This document shows positions 6,905 to 13,339 of a stretch of 13,339 nt of DNA, piece after piece. The notes under the pieces are model-generated. The model was not told where the DNA came from and did not search any database. It was given only the letters and a program-made list of their open reading frames with translations. This DNA is from Pseudomonadota bacterium (GTDB lineage: Bacteria; Pseudomonadota; Alphaproteobacteria; Rhizobiales; Rhizobiaceae), in contig JAEWHQ010000124.1 in NCBI GenBank assembly GCA_023387715.1, positions 1 through 13,339 on the forward strand, read 5' to 3'. Position 1 is the first letter of the stretch. Each line of letters opens with the position of its first letter. Both the position numbers and the translations under genes were made by a program.

Positions 6905-7627
6905 TTAACGAACTATGATACGCGCACCTGGCCTCACACGGTCGTGCAGATCGATAATGTCCTGCGCCAAAAGACGAATGCATCCAGCCGATACGGCCTT
7001 ACCGACAGACCATGGCGCATTTGTGCCGTGAACACGATAATATGTATCCTCACCATTTTGATGAATATAAAGCGCACGGGCACCCATTGGATTTTTTGGC
7101 CCACCGTCTACATCGTCTTTGAAACGACCGTAATGTTCAGGGTTTCGTTTAATCATTGAGGCGGTCGGTGTCCAGCGCGGCCATGCCTGTTTATAGGCAA
7201 TTGTTGCTGTGCCTTGAAAATTGCGTCCCGCAGGCCCGACACCAACGGCATAGCGCACGGCTTTATTGTCAGGCAGCACATAATAAAGATAACGGTTCTT
7301 TTGCTCGACAATAATAGTGCCGACCGGTTCATTAGATTGATAAGACACAATCTGGCGGACATGTTCCGGGTTCATTTTCTTGACATCAACCGCCGGAATA
7401 TTAAAGCGGCCATCCTTCATCGCGCGATACATATGTGCCGGATCACCTGCCGGTTTGCTCGCTGATTTTTTAGTTGAAGCTACTGGTTCAGCTTCTTGTT
7501 TAAGCTTGACCTCTTTAGATTTTGCTTCAGTAGAAATGCTTGTATCTGTCGGTTGTGTTGTGACACAACCCGCCAAAAACAGCGTGCTGATGATAGCACA
7601 AATTGATAGTATTTTTCCCGATGTCAC
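6905..7627 (-). CDS. YkuD-domain L,D-transpeptidase, predicted Sec lipoprotein
   Basis: This 240-residue L,D-transpeptidase has its catalytic signature at His200-Gly ... Ser213-Ala-Gly-Cys216-Ile-Arg218. The N-terminus is a short hydrophobic signal ending in the lipobox LAGC with Cys21, so it is a predicted lipoprotein of periplasmic face. A Lys/Ser/Thr-rich tether (about 24-60) leads to a catalytic domain at about 95-240. The core shares long runs of similarity with its downstream neighbour (for example WTPT-x-x-MIKR and CIRLL-x-QDIIDL), which indicates an old tandem duplication. The start is GTG at 7627, supported by GGAG at 7638-7635 seven bases upstream, and no in-frame ATG is nearby. Unlike its paralogue it lacks a twin-arginine motif. 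It lies 70 bases downstream of a class B penicillin-binding protein on the same strand, forming a probable cell-wall group. Confidence 0.9.
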   Translation of the reverse strand: MTSGKILSICAIISTLFLAGCVTTQPTDTSISTEAKSKEVKLKQEAEPVASTKKSASKPAGDPAHMYRAMKDGRFNIPAVDVKKMNPEHVRQIVSYQSNEPVGTIIVEQKNRYLYYVLPDNKAVRYAVGVGPAGRNFQGTATIAYKQAWPRWTPTASMIKRNPEHYGRFKDDVDGGPKNPMGARALYIHQNGEDTYYRVHGTNAPWSVGKAVSAGCIRLLAQDIIDLHDRVRPGARIIVR

Positions 7628-7634
7628 AGGGTGG

Positions 7635-7638
7635 CTCC
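7635..7638 (-). promoter_or_regulatory. Ribosome-binding site fixing a GTG start
   Basis: GGAG on the minus strand lies seven bases before the GTG at 7627. It supports that codon as the start of the upstream L,D-transpeptidase, which has no nearby in-frame ATG. Confidence 0.6.
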
Positions 7639-7697
7639 ATTATAATTTTCATGGTTCTGCTTGGTTTCAAAAGCAGACTTAGTTGCATGAGTTGTGA

Positions 7698-9314
7698 TTA
7701 AATATTCTGACCTTCAAATTGCGGGGTCAGATTGAGAAAACTGAACGTTTTACGAATGATTTCACCCGCTAAAGGCGCGGCGGTCAGACCAGCAGTCTGG
7801 CCGCGTGTTTCAGATTTGGGTGCCGGATCATCAACGACAATTAAATAAACATATGTGGGATCATCCATCGGCATTGCGGCTGCAAACACGTTGAAATTGC
7901 GATTTTTGGCATAGCGACCATCGATGACTTTCTCGGCTGTGCCGGTTTTGCCGCCAACCCGAAGTCCTGCAATATTAGCGCGTCGCCCTGAACCTTTAAC
8001 GGCACTGAGACGATATAAATGACGCAAAATCGCACTCGCTTTTTCATTGACGATGCGCCGTGCAGGTAAATCAGTATGCGAGTGACTGCGTTTGAGCAGT
8101 GTTGGTGCCACCAATATGCCCTTGTTTAAAATGCCGCCGATGCCAGTTGCAGTTTGCAACGGCGTGGTTGCAAAGCCATGGCCAAAGGCGGCGGTAATGG
8201 AGGTGGGCGGTGTCCAATGGCGCGGCTCCATCGGCTTTGCAATTTCCGGCAGTTCAAGATGAATACGGTTCAGCAAGCCGGTTTCGACCAGAAAGTTGCG
8301 ATGCGCTTCCACGCCGACCGACAATGCCTCATGCGCGGAGCCGATATTGGAAGAATAAAGAAACACTTCTTCCAGTGTCAGCGGTCGTTTTTTGCCAAAA
8401 AAATCGCGTACCAGTTGGTTGCCAACTTTGATCGGATTAGTCGCATCATAAATCGTGGTCAGATCAGCGCCTGCATATTCCACCGCCATGGCAGTGGTAA
8501 ACGTTTTAATGATTGAGCCCATTTCTGAGGCGCTGGCCGTTATACGGTTAAGTCTGTCAGGAAGTTGTACTTCGGTTGGAAATTGCGGGTCAAAATCCGG
8601 TAGAGAGGCCAAGGCAATGATCTCACCGCTTTTAATATTAAGAATAACGCCGCCGACGCCAGCCGCACCGTATTGGACTAGTGCTTTTGACAATTCGTTA
8701 TGCAAAGCATGTTGAACCCGCAGATCGATTGAAGTGATGATCGGCGCCAAACTTTCGGCATTCGCTAGCCCGACATGGCGGATATCATCAATGCCCTGCC
8801 CGTCTATCCACTTTTCAAGGCCTGCCACACCGGCATTATCAACATTGGTGAGGCCAATAATATGGGCTGTGGTTCGCCCTGCCGGATAAACCCGCTTAAG
8901 TTCAGGACGAAAGCCAATGCCCGGAATTCCGGCCAGCATGAGTTGGTTTTTAACGGCAGGTGTTAATTGACGCGCCAGCCAGACAAAACCTGATGAGCTG
9001 GATAATTTTCCGTAGAGCGTCTTCAATGATAGCTGCGGAATAATGCGGTTCACTTTTTCTGCAACTTCATCAATATCGGTAATACGGCGCGGCTCTGCGT
9101 ATAGGGAATAGGCTGTAATATCCATGGCAAGAATTTTGCCGTTTCTGTCCAGAATAAACGGACGGCTGAAGCTTGCCTGTTGCGAAATAAATTGCTTTTC
9201 GGGGCTTTCAACCATGCCGTAATGAACAAGACGCATGAAAATAGTTGCGTAAATGGCAATGAATAGTGAAATCACCAGAGCAATTCTGTTTTTGGACGAT
9301 CTGTGCTTAATCAT
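7698..9314 (-). CDS. Class B penicillin-binding protein (FtsI/PBP3-like D,D-transpeptidase)
   Basis: Numbered from ATG at 9314 (538 residues), this is a bitopic class B PBP with a short basic cytoplasmic tail, one membrane helix (about 10-30), a pedestal domain beginning with DRNG (56-59), and a C-terminal transpeptidase domain. All three catalytic motifs are intact: Ser267-x-x-Lys270 in EMGSIIK, SSN (321-323) and KTG (456-458). There is no glycosyltransferase domain. The EMGS context and length fit the FtsI (PBP3) group, which cross-links septal peptidoglycan. The gene does not lie in a division and cell-wall cluster, since no mraY, mur or ftsL genes are adjacent, so it may be a second FtsI-like paralogue such as the PBP3a/PBP3b pair described in Agrobacterium. 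An upstream in-frame GTG at 9362 would add 16 residues before the membrane anchor and is less likely. It heads the transpeptidase group. Confidence 0.88.
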   Translation of the reverse strand: MIKHRSSKNRIALVISLFIAIYATIFMRLVHYGMVESPEKQFISQQASFSRPFILDRNGKILAMDITAYSLYAEPRRITDIDEVAEKVNRIIPQLSLKTLYGKLSSSSGFVWLARQLTPAVKNQLMLAGIPGIGFRPELKRVYPAGRTTAHIIGLTNVDNAGVAGLEKWIDGQGIDDIRHVGLANAESLAPIITSIDLRVQHALHNELSKALVQYGAAGVGGVILNIKSGEIIALASLPDFDPQFPTEVQLPDRLNRITASASEMGSIIKTFTTAMAVEYAGADLTTIYDATNPIKVGNQLVRDFFGKKRPLTLEEVFLYSSNIGSAHEALSVGVEAHRNFLVETGLLNRIHLELPEIAKPMEPRHWTPPTSITAAFGHGFATTPLQTATGIGGILNKGILVAPTLLKRSHSHTDLPARRIVNEKASAILRHLYRLSAVKGSGRRANIAGLRVGGKTGTAEKVIDGRYAKNRNFNVFAAAMPMDDPTYVYLIVVDDPAPKSETRGQTAGLTAAPLAGEIIRKTFSFLNLTPQFEGQNI

Positions 9315-9470
9315 TACGACATGCGGTTTTTCAAAAATTATACAAGCGCCATTTCCCCTCACGTAAAATCACGGAAAGTTACAGATAGAAATATTTCATG
9401 CAATCATATATTAGGGCTCTATGATTTGCCCATTGGCGCAATTTTCACTCGCTTTAATACGGAAGATGCA
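9315..9470. promoter_or_regulatory. Divergent region between penicillin-binding protein and Lrp-type genes
   Basis: This 156-base AT-rich divergent spacer holds a perfect 10-base palindrome, GAAATATTTC (9388-9397), and an AT-rich stretch CATATATTA (9405-9413) that could host a promoter. No -35/-10 pair at good spacing is visible on either strand. The palindrome is a candidate operator for the adjacent Lrp-family regulator. This is inference from position and AT-richness only. Confidence 0.3.
9461..9465 (+). promoter_or_regulatory. Ribosome-binding site fixing the Lrp-type start
   Basis: GGAAG lies five bases before ATG 9471. This selects the 156-residue Lrp form over an in-frame 212-residue reading from 9303, whose extra 56 residues are not Lrp-like and would overlap the divergent gene. 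Confidence 0.6.
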
Positions 9471-9941
9471 ATGTTCGCTCACATCAAGCTGGATAGTTAC
9501 GACAAGGCGCTACTCAGATTGCTCCAAGAAGATGCCACGCAGTCACAAAAAGATCTGGCTGAGCGCATCCATCTTTCGCCCGCTGCCGTTCAGCGGCGCA
9601 TTGTTAAGTTACAAAAAAGCGGAGCGATCAAAAAAATTGCGGCCGTTGTTGAACCTACAGCCGTCGGCCTTCCTGTAACTGTTATCATTGAAGTCAAATT
9701 GCGTGATGAACGCTCTACTACTGTCACAGCAGCCAAAAAAATGTTCAAAAATGCTGAGGATGTGCAGCAATGTTATGGTGTTGCCGGCAGTGCGGGCATT
9801 ATATTGATTATGAGTGTGCCAAGCACCGAAGAATATGAGGCGCAAACCGCTCACCTGTTGAGTGAAAACCCCTTAGTCATGTCTTATCGCACAATCATAG
9901 TCTTAGACAGGGTTAAATCCGATCTTTCCCTGCCATTATAA
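9471..9941 (+). CDS. Lrp/AsnC-family transcriptional regulator
   Basis: This 156-residue protein has the standard Lrp/AsnC length and order. The N-terminal helix-turn-helix includes DSYDKALLRLLQEDATQSQKDLAERI with the recognition helix in LSPAAVQRRIVKL (35-47). The C-terminal RAM ligand-binding and oligomerisation domain covers about 68-148. Lrp-type proteins bind DNA as dimers or octamers and respond to amino acids or related small molecules. The turn after CYGVAG reads GSAGI (106-110), where typical members have a G-x-x-D-Y/F motif, so the usual acidic residue is missing and effector response may differ. It is transcribed divergently from the penicillin-binding protein gene, which makes that gene or itself a plausible target. 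The effector is unknown. Confidence 0.9.
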   Translation: MFAHIKLDSYDKALLRLLQEDATQSQKDLAERIHLSPAAVQRRIVKLQKSGAIKKIAAVVEPTAVGLPVTVIIEVKLRDERSTTVTAAKKMFKNAEDVQQCYGVAGSAGIILIMSVPSTEEYEAQTAHLLSENPLVMSYRTIIVLDRVKSDLSLPL

Positions 9942-10061
9942 GCATTTACCATACGCTATTAACCACACGGATAATTTTCGTATCACAACGATCTTGCTAT
10001 TATTAAACAGCTCAGACAATTATGACTGCCGCCCTTAAGCCATCAACTTCAGAGAGCGCTC

Positions 10062-12062
10062 ATGCCTGCTAAATTTATAATAAATCCTCCGGTATTTTTC
10101 GGAGCTATTATGATCATTGGAATATTCTTAGCAGTCGGTGTTGTTGTCCCAGATCGGGCAGCAGTGATTTTTGCGCAATTGCAGCAAATGATCCTCACCA
10201 ACTTCGGATGGTTTTATCTACTCTCGGTTGGCATCTTCCTCATCAGCGTTTTGTTGATTTGCTTAGGTCGTTATGGACGCTTAAAGCTCGGGCCTGATGA
10301 TGCAACGCCTGATTTCAGCTTCATGTCATGGATCGCGATGTTGTTTGCGGCGGGCATGGGCATCGGTTTGATGTATTATGCCGTTGGCGAGCCGATGACG
10401 CACTTTATGGCACCTCCTACAGCGGAACCGCGCTCCGTTGCCGCAACACGCGAAGCAATGGCCGTGACATTTTTCCATTGGGGCATTCACGCATGGGCAA
10501 TTTATGCGGTTGTCGGCTTATCGCTGGCTTATTTCGGCTATCGATATAATTTGCCGCTGACAATCCGCTCTGGTCTTTATCCATTGCTGAAAGAACGCAT
10601 CAATGGCCCTATCGGTCATGCTGTTGATATTTTTGCGATTGTCGGCACCATGTTTGGTATTGCAACGTCTATGGGGCTCGGCGTTTCGCAGATGAATGCC
10701 GGTCTGAATTATTTGCTCGGCGTGCCAATCGGTCTGCATGTGCAATTGCCGCTGGTAGCTGCGGTGACAGCCATGGCCACAATTTCTGTGGTGACCGGCC
10801 TTGATAAAGGCGTGAAGATTTTATCTGAAACCAACTTGCTTTTTGCCATTTTGCTAATGCTTTTTGTGCTTGTTGTCGGCCCGACAACAGAGCTTTTCCG
10901 TGATTTTGTGCAAAATATTGGTCTTTATCTTGATACAATTGTCCTGCGCACATTCAATATTTATGCTTATGAGCCAACCCCTTGGGTGGATGCGTGGACA
11001 TTATTTTACTGGGCATGGTGGATTTCATGGTCACCATTTGTTGGCATGTTCATTGCCCGCATTTCACGTGGCCGCACCGTACGTGAATTTGTCACCGCTG
11101 TTCTCTTTATTCCTGCCGGTTTTACATTCTTCTGGATGACCGTTTTTGGCAATTCGGCAATCATGATCGATACAACCATTGCCGATGGTAAATTGGGTGC
11201 GGAAATTGCCGCTGATGTTTCTGTCGGCTTGTTCTATTTCTTCGAATATCTCCCATGGACGACGCTAACCTCCGGTTTGGCGGTATTGCTCGTTGCAATT
11301 TTCTTTGTCACCTCCGCCGATTCAGGCTCATTGGTTATTGATGCAATTGCCGCAGGTGGCGAAACTGAAACCACCACAGGTCAGCGTGTATTCTGGTGTG
11401 CCTTGGAAGGTGTTGTTGCGGCAAGCCTGCTGATTGCAGGTGGCTTGAATGCACTGCAATCGGTCACCATTGCCAGTGCATTGCCGTTTTGTGTGGTTAT
11501 TCTGGCGCTTGTCTGGTCGCTTTTCAAAGGTATGAAAGCCGATTTGGCACAAAAAGAAGCGCAGGCAACAATACCATCACCACCAAGTGCACAACCTGCC
11601 TCCGGTCTGACATGGCAGCGCAGGCTCTCATTGATTTTGCACGCACCATCAAAACGTGAGGTTGCTAATTTTATTAATGGCACAGCCAAAGACGCACTCA
11701 ATGCCGTGACCAAAGAACTGAACAATCGCGGCCGTGAAACGGTAGTCGATGAAGACGAAAATGGTGCAATTGCACTGCGCTCTACCGCTGAGGGCATGCG
11801 CGATTTTATTTATGGTATTATGCCGGTGCAACAACTTGCCCCTGCCTATTCAACCCTTGGTGTCGGCAAACCCAATTACCGGCATGAAGCACGTACATAT
11901 TTCTCCAGCGGCGGGCGCGGATATGATGTAATGGGCTTCACCAGAGAGCAGTTGATTGCTGATATTCTGGTTCAGTTTGAACGTTATCTGGCTTTGGTTC
12001 ATACGCCTGAAACACAACTGGTACACAGTGCACCTGAGCATTCCAGCGCAGAATTGAGCTAA
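10062..12062 (+). CDS. betT: BCCT-family choline/betaine transporter (BetT-like)
   Basis: This 666-residue secondary transporter of the betaine-choline-carnitine family has a hydrophobic core of about 12 membrane helices (about 10-490). It shows the glycine stretch GMGIG (98-102) of helix 3 and the tryptophan-rich signature [12 protein letters not shown] (317-328) followed by [11 protein letters not shown] (333-343). A long cytoplasmic C-terminal domain follows (about 515-650), ending with [14 protein letters not shown] (617-630). Its length and this domain match BetT-type high-affinity choline transporters better than the shorter OpuD/BetP proteins. In E. coli BetT the C-terminal tail is linked to osmotic activation. 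The start is ATG at 10062, with only a weak GAGAG upstream. No betA, betB or betI gene is adjacent, so the exact substrate (choline, betaine or other quaternary amine) is inferred from family resemblance. Confidence 0.87.
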   Translation: MPAKFIINPPVFFGAIMIIGIFLAVGVVVPDRAAVIFAQLQQMILTNFGWFYLLSVGIFLISVLLICLGRYGRLKLGPDDATPDFSFMSWIAMLFAAGMGIGLMYYAVGEPMTHFMAPPTAEPRSVAATREAMAVTFFHWGIHAWAIYAVVGLSLAYFGYRYNLPLTIRSGLYPLLKERINGPIGHAVDIFAIVGTMFGIATSMGLGVSQMNAGLNYLLGVPIGLHVQLPLVAAVTAMATISVVTGLDKGVKILSETNLLFAILLMLFVLVVGPTTELFRDFVQNIGLYLDTIVLRTFNIYAYEPTPWVDAWTLFYWAWWISWSPFVGMFIARISRGRTVREFVTAVLFIPAGFTFFWMTVFGNSAIMIDTTIADGKLGAEIAADVSVGLFYFFEYLPWTTLTSGLAVLLVAIFFVTSADSGSLVIDAIAAGGETETTTGQRVFWCALEGVVAASLLIAGGLNALQSVTIASALPFCVVILALVWSLFKGMKADLAQKEAQATIPSPPSAQPASGLTWQRRLSLILHAPSKREVANFINGTAKDALNAVTKELNNRGRETVVDEDENGAIALRSTAEGMRDFIYGIMPVQQLAPAYSTLGVGKPNYRHEARTYFSSGGRGYDVMGFTREQLIADILVQFERYLALVHTPETQLVHSAPEHSSAELS

Positions 12063-12072
12063 TCAAAATAAT

Positions 12073-12105
12073 GGGTGAAGTTGCGAGCGACTGCTTACTT
12101 CACCC
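12073..12105 (-). terminator. Inverted repeat at the convergent junction, probable terminator of the two-component operon
   Basis: A 9-base perfect inverted repeat (12073-12081 and 12097-12105, GGGTGAAGT and its complement) flanks a 15-base loop. Read on the minus strand, the stem is followed by ATTATTTTG, a T-rich tail consistent with intrinsic termination of the regulator transcript. The right arm covers the last codons of the response regulator, and its TAA stop extends into the loop. On the plus strand there is no T-tract, so stopping of the transporter transcript is less certain. Confidence 0.55.
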
Positions 12106-12628
12106 GCCATTTCTCCAGTTTTCTTGCCAAAGTTCGGCGATGCATACCAAGGCGGCGGGCAGTTTCAGAAATATTAAACTCCGCCTCCACCAAGGTTTCG
12201 TGAATACGTTCCCATTCTAGATTTTTAATCGAAGTCGGCCTCGTTGTCAGGGGCACAGATGCATCGCCCTCTTGCTTGTCAAAGGCCGCAATAATATCAT
12301 TGGTGTTTGAGGGTTTTGGCAGATACTGGCAAGCGCCAAGCTTGATCGCCTCAACCGCAGTGGCAATGCTGGCAAAGCCGGTCAGCACAACAATCTTCAT
12401 ATTACGGTCATGCTGATGCAAAAGCTTCACGCATTCAAGACCTGAACCGCTGGGCAATTTTAAATCCACCACCGCAAAAGCGGGCGATGCAACGGCTAAA
12501 ATGCGCTGAACCTGATCAATATCATCGCATAAATGCACACTGTAATCACGCCGCTCAAATGAGCGCTTTAAAGCGCGTGCAAAGGATGCATCATCTTCAA
12601 TGATAATTAATTCACGCTTATCAGTCAT
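12095..12628 (-). CDS. regA: RegA/ActR/PrrA-type response regulator
   Basis: This 177-residue redox or global response regulator is numbered from ATG at 12628. The receiver domain (about 5-118) has the acidic pair Glu11/Asp12-Asp13, phosphoacceptor Asp55 (VVDLKLP), Thr83 and Lys105. A short linker leads to a C-terminal Fis-type helix-turn-helix (about 138-175) containing ISETARRLGMHRRTLARKL, the hallmark of RegA/PrrA/ActR. These regulators control respiration, carbon and nitrogen fixation, and acid or redox responses in alphaproteobacteria. GGTGA (12638-12634) five bases upstream supports this start, with an 8-base overlap with the kinase gene. In-frame upstream starts would add up to 16 residues that overlap the kinase further. 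There is no sigma-54 interaction domain. The family call is strong, while the organism-specific name (actR, prrA or regA) cannot be decided here. Confidence 0.93.
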   Translation of the reverse strand: MTDKRELIIIEDDASFARALKRSFERRDYSVHLCDDIDQVQRILAVASPAFAVVDLKLPSGSGLECVKLLHQHDRNMKIVVLTGFASIATAVEAIKLGACQYLPKPSNTNDIIAAFDKQEGDASVPLTTRPTSIKNLEWERIHETLVEAEFNISETARRLGMHRRTLARKLEKWRVK

Positions 12629-13339
12629 TGCATTCACCATAGCATAAAGAGGCAAGCGGCAGACGAATTGTAACAATTGCGCCTTTATCCGCTTTGTTTT
12701 GTGCCGTCATTTGACCGTTAAGCTTGCGCACAACATTGCTGACCAGATAAAGCCCTAAGCCGCCTTCGGGGCGTCCTTTGGTCGAGCAATATGCCTTGCC
12801 GAGTTCTGCCAAAACATCAGGCTTAAAGCCTGCCCCTTCATCACTGATAGAAATAATAAGATAGTCACCTTCTATCATGGCTTCAATGCCGATCTGATCT
12901 GCTGAAGCCTCACGCGCATTGTCCATCACATTGAAAATCATTTGCTTCAGAGCAATATCACAAATAATCGGTATGTCCGGTTGACAATGATTGATATAAT
13001 TTGTGCGCGTTACAGGATAAAGACCCTGCCATTCGCTAATCAGATCATCCAAAAACTGGTTGATTGTCGTGCGCAGAGCGCCCTCGCCGCGCGCTGTACC
13101 GGAAGACAATAAAATACCCGAAACAATTGTCTTGCAGCGGTCAATCTGCGCCAGCATGTCAGTTAGCTCCTCCTCGATAACCGGATCTTGTTGAAACAAT
13201 GGCATACGTTGCCAATCGCTCAAAATAACGGATACCGTTGCCAGCGGAGTGCCAAGTTCGTGTGCAGCACCCGAAGCCATCAATCCCATGCGAACAATAT
13301 GGTCTTCCTCTGCCGATTGTGCATCGCGTGCGCTTAAAT
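12621..13339 (-). CDS. regB: RegB/ActS/PrrB-type sensor histidine kinase (3' part, start beyond window)
   Basis: This is the C-terminal part of a sensor histidine kinase whose reading frame stays open to the right window edge, so the start and membrane sensor domain lie outside. Counting from the internal Met at 13289, the H-box AAHELGTPLAT places the phosphoacceptor at His10. A Cys at 52 in DRCKTI occupies the region where RegB proteins carry the redox-active Cys. The ATP-binding domain shows the N-box around NVMDNAREAS (120-129), the G1 box DEGAGF (150-155) and the G2 box GGLGLYLV (176-183). HELGTPL is the typical RegB-type H-box. Its quinone-binding and membrane regions cannot be checked. 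It overlaps the regulator gene by 8 bases and should phosphorylate it in response to redox state. Confidence 0.9.
   Translation of the reverse strand, partial: LSARDAQSAEEDHIVRMGLMASGAAHELGTPLATVSVILSDWQRMPLFQQDPVIEEELTDMLAQIDRCKTIVSGILLSSGTARGEGALRTTINQFLDDLISEWQGLYPVTRTNYINHCQPDIPIICDIALKQMIFNVMDNAREASADQIGIEAMIEGDYLIISISDEGAGFKPDVLAELGKAYCSTKGRPEGGLGLYLVSNVVRKLNGQMTAQNKADKGAIVTIRLPLASLCYGECND

Noticed and set aside
7656..7677. 7-base inverted repeat between the penicillin-binding protein and L,D-transpeptidase genes, considered as a terminator
   Set aside because: It has a short stem and no T-run on either strand, so it gives no firm support for termination.
9315..9362. GTG start extending the penicillin-binding protein by 16 residues
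   Set aside because: No ribosome-binding site is visible, and the shorter form already has a normal basic tail before the membrane helix.
9303..9470. 56-residue N-terminal extension of the Lrp-type protein
   Set aside because: It is not Lrp-like, overlaps the divergent penicillin-binding protein start, and a good ribosome-binding site precedes ATG 9471.
9942..10061. Promoter for the BetT-like gene, with TATTAT at 9998-10003 as -10
   Set aside because: The -35 position reads TTTTCG, too poor a match to call. I see no other clear element in this 120-base gap.
11381..11797. 138-residue minus-strand open frame
   Set aside because: It is fully inside the BetT-like gene on the opposite strand, with low-complexity Ala/Ser composition typical of a shadow frame.
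12629..12676. 16-residue N-terminal extension of the response regulator
   Set aside because: It would overlap the kinase gene by 56 bases, whereas ATG 12628 has GGTGA five bases upstream and gives the usual receiver-domain start.

Overview
The window looks like chromosomal DNA of an alphaproteobacterium, most likely of the order Hyphomicrobiales and close to the Brucella/Ochrobactrum/Pseudochrobactrum group. The main pointers are a RegB/RegA-type (ActS/ActR, PrrB/PrrA) redox two-component pair, paired YkuD L,D-transpeptidase lipoproteins, and a stand-alone FtsI-like penicillin-binding protein. Base composition is moderate (near 45-50% GC by eye) and I see no sharp change along the window. Genus-level placement is inference. 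There are no rRNA, tRNA, CRISPR or insertion-sequence features.

Region 1 (77-6067) is the most unusual part: a lipid or polyketide-like cluster of six genes in two divergent, tightly packed transcription units. Four minus-strand genes overlap by 1 to about 17 bases: a ketoacyl synthase III (KASIII), an NAD(P)-dependent extended SDR, a metallo-beta-lactamase-fold hydrolase, and a PaaK/coenzyme F390 synthetase-like adenylate-forming enzyme. Two plus-strand genes overlap by 4 bases: a PAP2-superfamily membrane protein and an integral-membrane di-iron hydroxylase resembling alkylglycerol monooxygenase. A divergent intergenic region at about 4177-4340 separates the units and carries a consensus -10 box and a spaced direct repeat. 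The KASIII plus SDR pair recalls OleA and OleD of long-chain olefin synthesis, but OleB- and OleC-type enzymes are absent and different fold families take their place. The simplest reading is synthesis and membrane tailoring of an unidentified acyl-derived lipid.

Region 2 (6141-9314, all minus strand) is a cell-wall group: a class B penicillin-binding protein followed by two paralogous L,D-transpeptidases, both predicted lipoproteins. It converges with region 1 at a 15-bp perfect inverted repeat. An Lrp/AsnC-family regulator is transcribed divergently from the penicillin-binding protein gene.

Region 3 (10062-12062, plus strand) is a BetT-like BCCT transporter with the long cytoplasmic C-terminal domain, probably importing choline or betaine for osmoprotection. 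Region 4 (12095 to the right edge, minus strand) is the RegBA-type operon: a histidine kinase cut by the window edge and its overlapping Fis-type response regulator. It converges on the transporter gene at a hairpin that overlaps the regulator stop codon.
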